Shown: positions 61,215 to 64,000 of the stretch, one piece after another
Layout of the letters: every line of letters starts with the position of its first letter
Position numbering within the stretch: the first letter of the stretch is position 1
From: Xanthobacteraceae bacterium
GTDB taxonomy: Bacteria; Pseudomonadota; Alphaproteobacteria; Rhizobiales; Xanthobacteraceae
NCBI GenBank assembly: GCA_019635585.1
Contig: JAHBZE010000002.1
Coordinates: forward strand, 620,001 to 684,000
Length of the DNA stretch: 64,000 nt
Reading direction: 5' to 3'
Program-made: the position numbers and the translations under genes
Notes under the pieces: model-generated
What the model was told of the DNA's origin: nothing
Databases searched by the model: none
Seen by the model: only the letters and a program-made list of their open reading frames with translations

Positions 61215-64000
61215 TGGCCATGAAACTCGATATCGCCGGCAGTCTTACGCGCGGTTCAATCGCCTCGCCGCTGACGCCTCTCCTGCTGCTCGCCGCCTTC
61301 GCGCTTGGCCTGATTGCGCTGATCACGCTGCCGCGCGAGGAAGAGCCACAGATTTCGGTGCCCATGGTGGATATCCGGATCGAAGCAAACGGCCTCAAGG
61401 CGGAAGACGCGGTCAAGCTCGTTACCGAGCCGCTCGAGAGCATCATCAAGAGCATCGACGGCGTCGAGCACGTCTATTCGCAAACCGAGGACGATGGCGC
61501 ATTGGTCACCGCACGCTTCGTGGTCGGCACCAATGCCGACGCCGCGATTTTACGCGTCCACGAAAAAATCCGCGCCAACATGAGCCGGATTCCCGCTGGC
61601 ATCCCCGAGCCCTCGATCATCGGCCGCGGCATCGACGATGTCGCAATCGTAGTCGTGACCCTGACCCCGAGCCCGGCAGCAGCCGAGCGATGGAGCGCGA
61701 ACGACCTGACGCGGCTTGCGCGCGAATTGCAGGTGGAGGTGCTGAAGCTCTCCGATATCGGGCTCACTTATATCGTCGGCGAACAGCCCGAGGAAATCCG
61801 TATCGAGCCGGATCCGGAACGGCTCGCGCTTTATGGCATCACCTTGCAACAACTGGCTGCGAAGATTTCAGGCGCAAATCGGTCCTTTCAAGGCGGCCTC
61901 ATTCTAAAAAATGGCGAACAGCGCGCGCTCGTCGCTGGCAAAACACTGCAATCGCCTACCGAAATCGGCAATCTTCTACTGACGTCGCAAGACGGCCGCC
62001 CGATTTATGTTCGCGATGTAGCAAACATCACCCTCGCGACTACTCCAGCGGACATCCATGTGACGAATGTGCGCAAGAGCGAAAGCGGCCTGCATCGCAC
62101 GCCTGCGGTGTCGCTAGCCATTGCTAAGCGCCCCGGCACCAATGCGGTCACCATTGCGCACGAAATTGTCAAACGGCTCGAACAGACCCGCGGCAGGATT
62201 TTCCCGGCTGACGTCGAGATGACAGTCACGCGAAACTACGGCGAGACGGCAAACGAAAAGGCCAACGAGCTTCTGTTTCATCTCGGTCTTGCGACGATTT
62301 CCATCGTGATCCTGGTCGGCTTCGCCATCGGCTGGCGCGAGGCCATGGTCGTAGCGGTCGTGATTCCGACGACGATCCTGTTGACGCTGTTTGCCGCGCG
62401 CATCATGGGTTACACGCTGAACCGCGTCAGTCTTTTCGCACTCATATTCTCCATCGGCATTCTCGTGGACGACGCGATCGTCGTCATCGAGAACATATCA
62501 CGCCACTGGGCGATGAAGGACAGCCGCTCGCGCGCGGCCGCCGCCGTAGACGCTGTCGCCGAAGTCGGCAACCCGACCATTGTTGCGACCCTGACCGTCG
62601 TGGCTGCACTCCTGCCGATGCTTTTCGTCAGCGGCATGATGGGCCCATATATGAGCCCGATTCCTGCGAACGCCTCTGCGGCAATGCTGTTTTCCTTCTT
62701 CGTCGCGGTAATGCTAACGCCCTGGCTCATGCTGAAACTCGTCGGCAAGGAGCAGTTGCATTCGCACGGGGATGATGCGGGGAACGGTGGTTGGCTCGGC
62801 CGCCTCTACGTCTCGGTCGCCGAACCGATCCTGCGAACGAAGAAGCGCTCTCGGATCTTTCTCGGCTCTGTCGGCGCCGTCACGCTCGCCTCGCTCGGAT
62901 TGCTCTATACGCAAAATGTGACCGTGAAGCTCCTGCCCTTCGACGACAAGACCGAACTTTCGGTCGTTGTCGATCTTCCGAAAGGCGCCTCCGCCGAAGA
63001 CACCAACCGGATTTTGCAAAGCATGGTCGAACGCCTTGCGCCGGTGAAGGAGATCGCATCCTTCCAAACCTATGCCGGCACTGCCTCGCCGTTCAATTTC
63101 AACGGTCTGGTGCGCCACTATTATCTCCGCTCGCAGCCCTATCAGGGCGACATCGCGCTCAACCTCGTTCAAAAAAGCGAACGAAGCCGCTCAAGTCACG
63201 AAATCGCGCTCGAACTGCGCAACCGGCTCAAAACCGTCACCTTGCCGGAAGGTACGATCGTGAAGGTGGTCGAACCACCACCAGGACCGCCCGTACTCGC
63301 CACTCTGCTTGCAGAAATCTATGGCCCCGATCCGGAAACGAGGCGCAAGGTCGCAACCAAACTGCGTGCGATATTTGAAAGCATTCCTTTCATTGTCGAT
63401 GTCGAAGACAGCTTCCGTTCGCCGCCGCTACGCACGCGAATCCGAATCGATCAGGATAAGCTCGAATTTTACCGCGTCGAACAGGACAGCGTGTACGACA
63501 CGATCCGCATTATGGCCGGCACCACCACGGTAGGCTATTCGCATCGCGGCGACGGACGCCAGCCGATTCCGATCCGCATCGCGCTTCTGAAAAACCGGCG
63601 CGTGCTGGACGAACGAACGCTTGCGACCCCGATCGCTGCAAACTCGCTCGCAAGCAATCGCTCCGTGGTTGAACTCGGCGATGTCGTCTCGATTTCGGAA
63701 GACCGCGCCTCTTACCCGATCTTCCGTCACAACGGACGTCCCGCGGAAATGATCATGGCGGAGCTTGCCGGCGCGTTCGAAGCGCCGATTTACGGCATGC
63801 TTGCAGTCTCCCATGCGATAGATAACGCCGACTGGAGCGGTCTGCCGAAGCCACGGATCGCGCTGCACGGCCAGCCTGCGGACGATGCTCATCCTGTATT
63901 GCTCTGGGACGGCGAATGGGAGGTAACCTGGGTCACGTTCCGCGACATGGGCGCCGCCTTCATGATTGCCATTCTCGGGATTTATTTTCTCGTGGTCGCG
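61214..64000 (+). CDS. RND efflux permease (C-terminus cut by window edge)
   Basis: Inner-membrane pump, 929 codons visible and open to the edge; full members have about 1030-1060. MAMKLDIAGSLTRGSIASPL is the N-terminus, TLPREEEPQISVPMVDI the first periplasmic strand, and LVDDAIVVIENI carries the TM4 proton-relay aspartates D419-D420. The REEEPQI motif is typical of a branch often found with small adaptors and sulfur-linked genes, apart from the drug-exporting HAE1 group. It shares a start-stop base with the adaptor and is downstream of DUF2892 under the sulfide-type operator candidate. Substrate unknown. Confidence 0.92.
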   Translation, partial: MAMKLDIAGSLTRGSIASPLTPLLLLAAFALGLIALITLPREEEPQISVPMVDIRIEANGLKAEDAVKLVTEPLESIIKSIDGVEHVYSQTEDDGALVTARFVVGTNADAAILRVHEKIRANMSRIPAGIPEPSIIGRGIDDVAIVVVTLTPSPAAAERWSANDLTRLARELQVEVLKLSDIGLTYIVGEQPEEIRIEPDPERLALYGITLQQLAAKISGANRSFQGGLILKNGEQRALVAGKTLQSPTEIGNLLLTSQDGRPIYVRDVANITLATTPADIHVTNVRKSESGLHRTPAVSLAIAKRPGTNAVTIAHEIVKRLEQTRGRIFPADVEMTVTRNYGETANEKANELLFHLGLATISIVILVGFAIGWREAMVVAVVIPTTILLTLFAARIMGYTLNRVSLFALIFSIGILVDDAIVVIENISRHWAMKDSRSRAAAAVDAVAEVGNPTIVATLTVVAALLPMLFVSGMMGPYMSPIPANASAAMLFSFFVAVMLTPWLMLKLVGKEQLHSHGDDAGNGGWLGRLYVSVAEPILRTKKRSRIFLGSVGAVTLASLGLLYTQNVTVKLLPFDDKTELSVVVDLPKGASAEDTNRILQSMVERLAPVKEIASFQTYAGTASPFNFNGLVRHYYLRSQPYQGDIALNLVQKSERSRSSHEIALELRNRLKTVTLPEGTIVKVVEPPPGPPVLATLLAEIYGPDPETRRKVATKLRAIFESIPFIVDVEDSFRSPPLRTRIRIDQDKLEFYRVEQDSVYDTIRIMAGTTTVGYSHRGDGRQPIPIRIALLKNRRVLDERTLATPIAANSLASNRSVVELGDVVSISEDRASYPIFRHNGRPAEMIMAELAGAFEAPIYGMLAVSHAIDNADWSGLPKPRIALHGQPADDAHPVLLWDGEWEVTWVTFRDMGAAFMIAILGIYFLVVA

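Noticed and set aside
1-64000. tRNA genes, CRISPR arrays, insertion sequences or prophage
   Set aside because: No transposase, integrase, repeat-spacer pattern or cloverleaf-like sequence was noticed; genes are dense and mostly of housekeeping or catabolic type.

Overview
The window reads as chromosomal DNA of a GC-rich alphaproteobacterium, most likely a member of the Hyphomicrobiales (Rhizobiales) near the Bradyrhizobium/Rhodopseudomonas/Xanthobacteraceae side. The clues are a GAAC-N7-GAAC SOS box before an imuA-imuB-dnaE2 cassette, a textbook EcfG (general stress response) promoter, a probable gnnA/gnnB pair for diamino-sugar lipid A, and two palindromic intergenic repeats of a type common in this order. 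Fifty-eight protein genes were found, two of them cut by the window edges. I saw no tRNA, rRNA, CRISPR array, prophage or insertion sequence.

Layout. 1-2470: an RND multidrug pump (permease cut by the left edge, plus lipoprotein adaptor). 2557-17100: an envelope-polysaccharide region with the lipid II flippase MurJ, a GnnA/GnnB-like pair, a transaldolase, three LPS-core glycosyltransferases, GalE, UDP-glucose dehydrogenase, GalU, an MsbA-type exporter and mannose-1-phosphate guanylyltransferase. 17106-20555: an NTF2-like protein, a soluble globin-coupled chemoreceptor, a small membrane protein behind an EcfG promoter, and a histidine phosphatase. 20572-29098: a form II (AYRGAGR) CO-dehydrogenase-like molybdenum hydroxylase (coxMLS order, coxG) with its MoxR ATPase and VWA maturation pair, flanked by an acyl-CoA dehydrogenase and a 2-oxohept-3-enedioate hydratase-like enzyme. 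29166-32839: an esterase, cyclopropane fatty acid synthase, an aldo/keto reductase and TrmO.

32881-38754 is a branched-chain-type ABC uptake operon (livK-H-M-G-F) translationally joined to a short-chain dehydrogenase and followed by a 2,4'-dihydroxyacetophenone-dioxygenase-like cupin; it looks like a dedicated uptake-and-cleavage operon for a ketone-like compound. 39001-44461 holds O-acetylhomoserine sulfhydrylase (metY) with a hydrolase, a UbiA/DPPR-synthase-like prenyltransferase with an unknown polytopic protein, and an aminotransferase. 44567-50091 is the SOS mutagenesis cassette. 50369-57220 groups a formylglycine-type sulfatase/phosphonate-ester hydrolase, an IclR regulator, a TctCBA tripartite tricarboxylate transporter and a CaiB-type CoA transferase, plausibly one catabolic module.

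57298-64000 centres on a type II sulfide:quinone oxidoreductase carrying a Tat signal. It is divergent from a DUF2892 protein and a second RND pump across a region rich in ArsR-type operator-like repeats. This is the region I rate most worth following up, as a possible sulfide-responsive oxidation and efflux locus, together with the liv-SDR-cupin operon.
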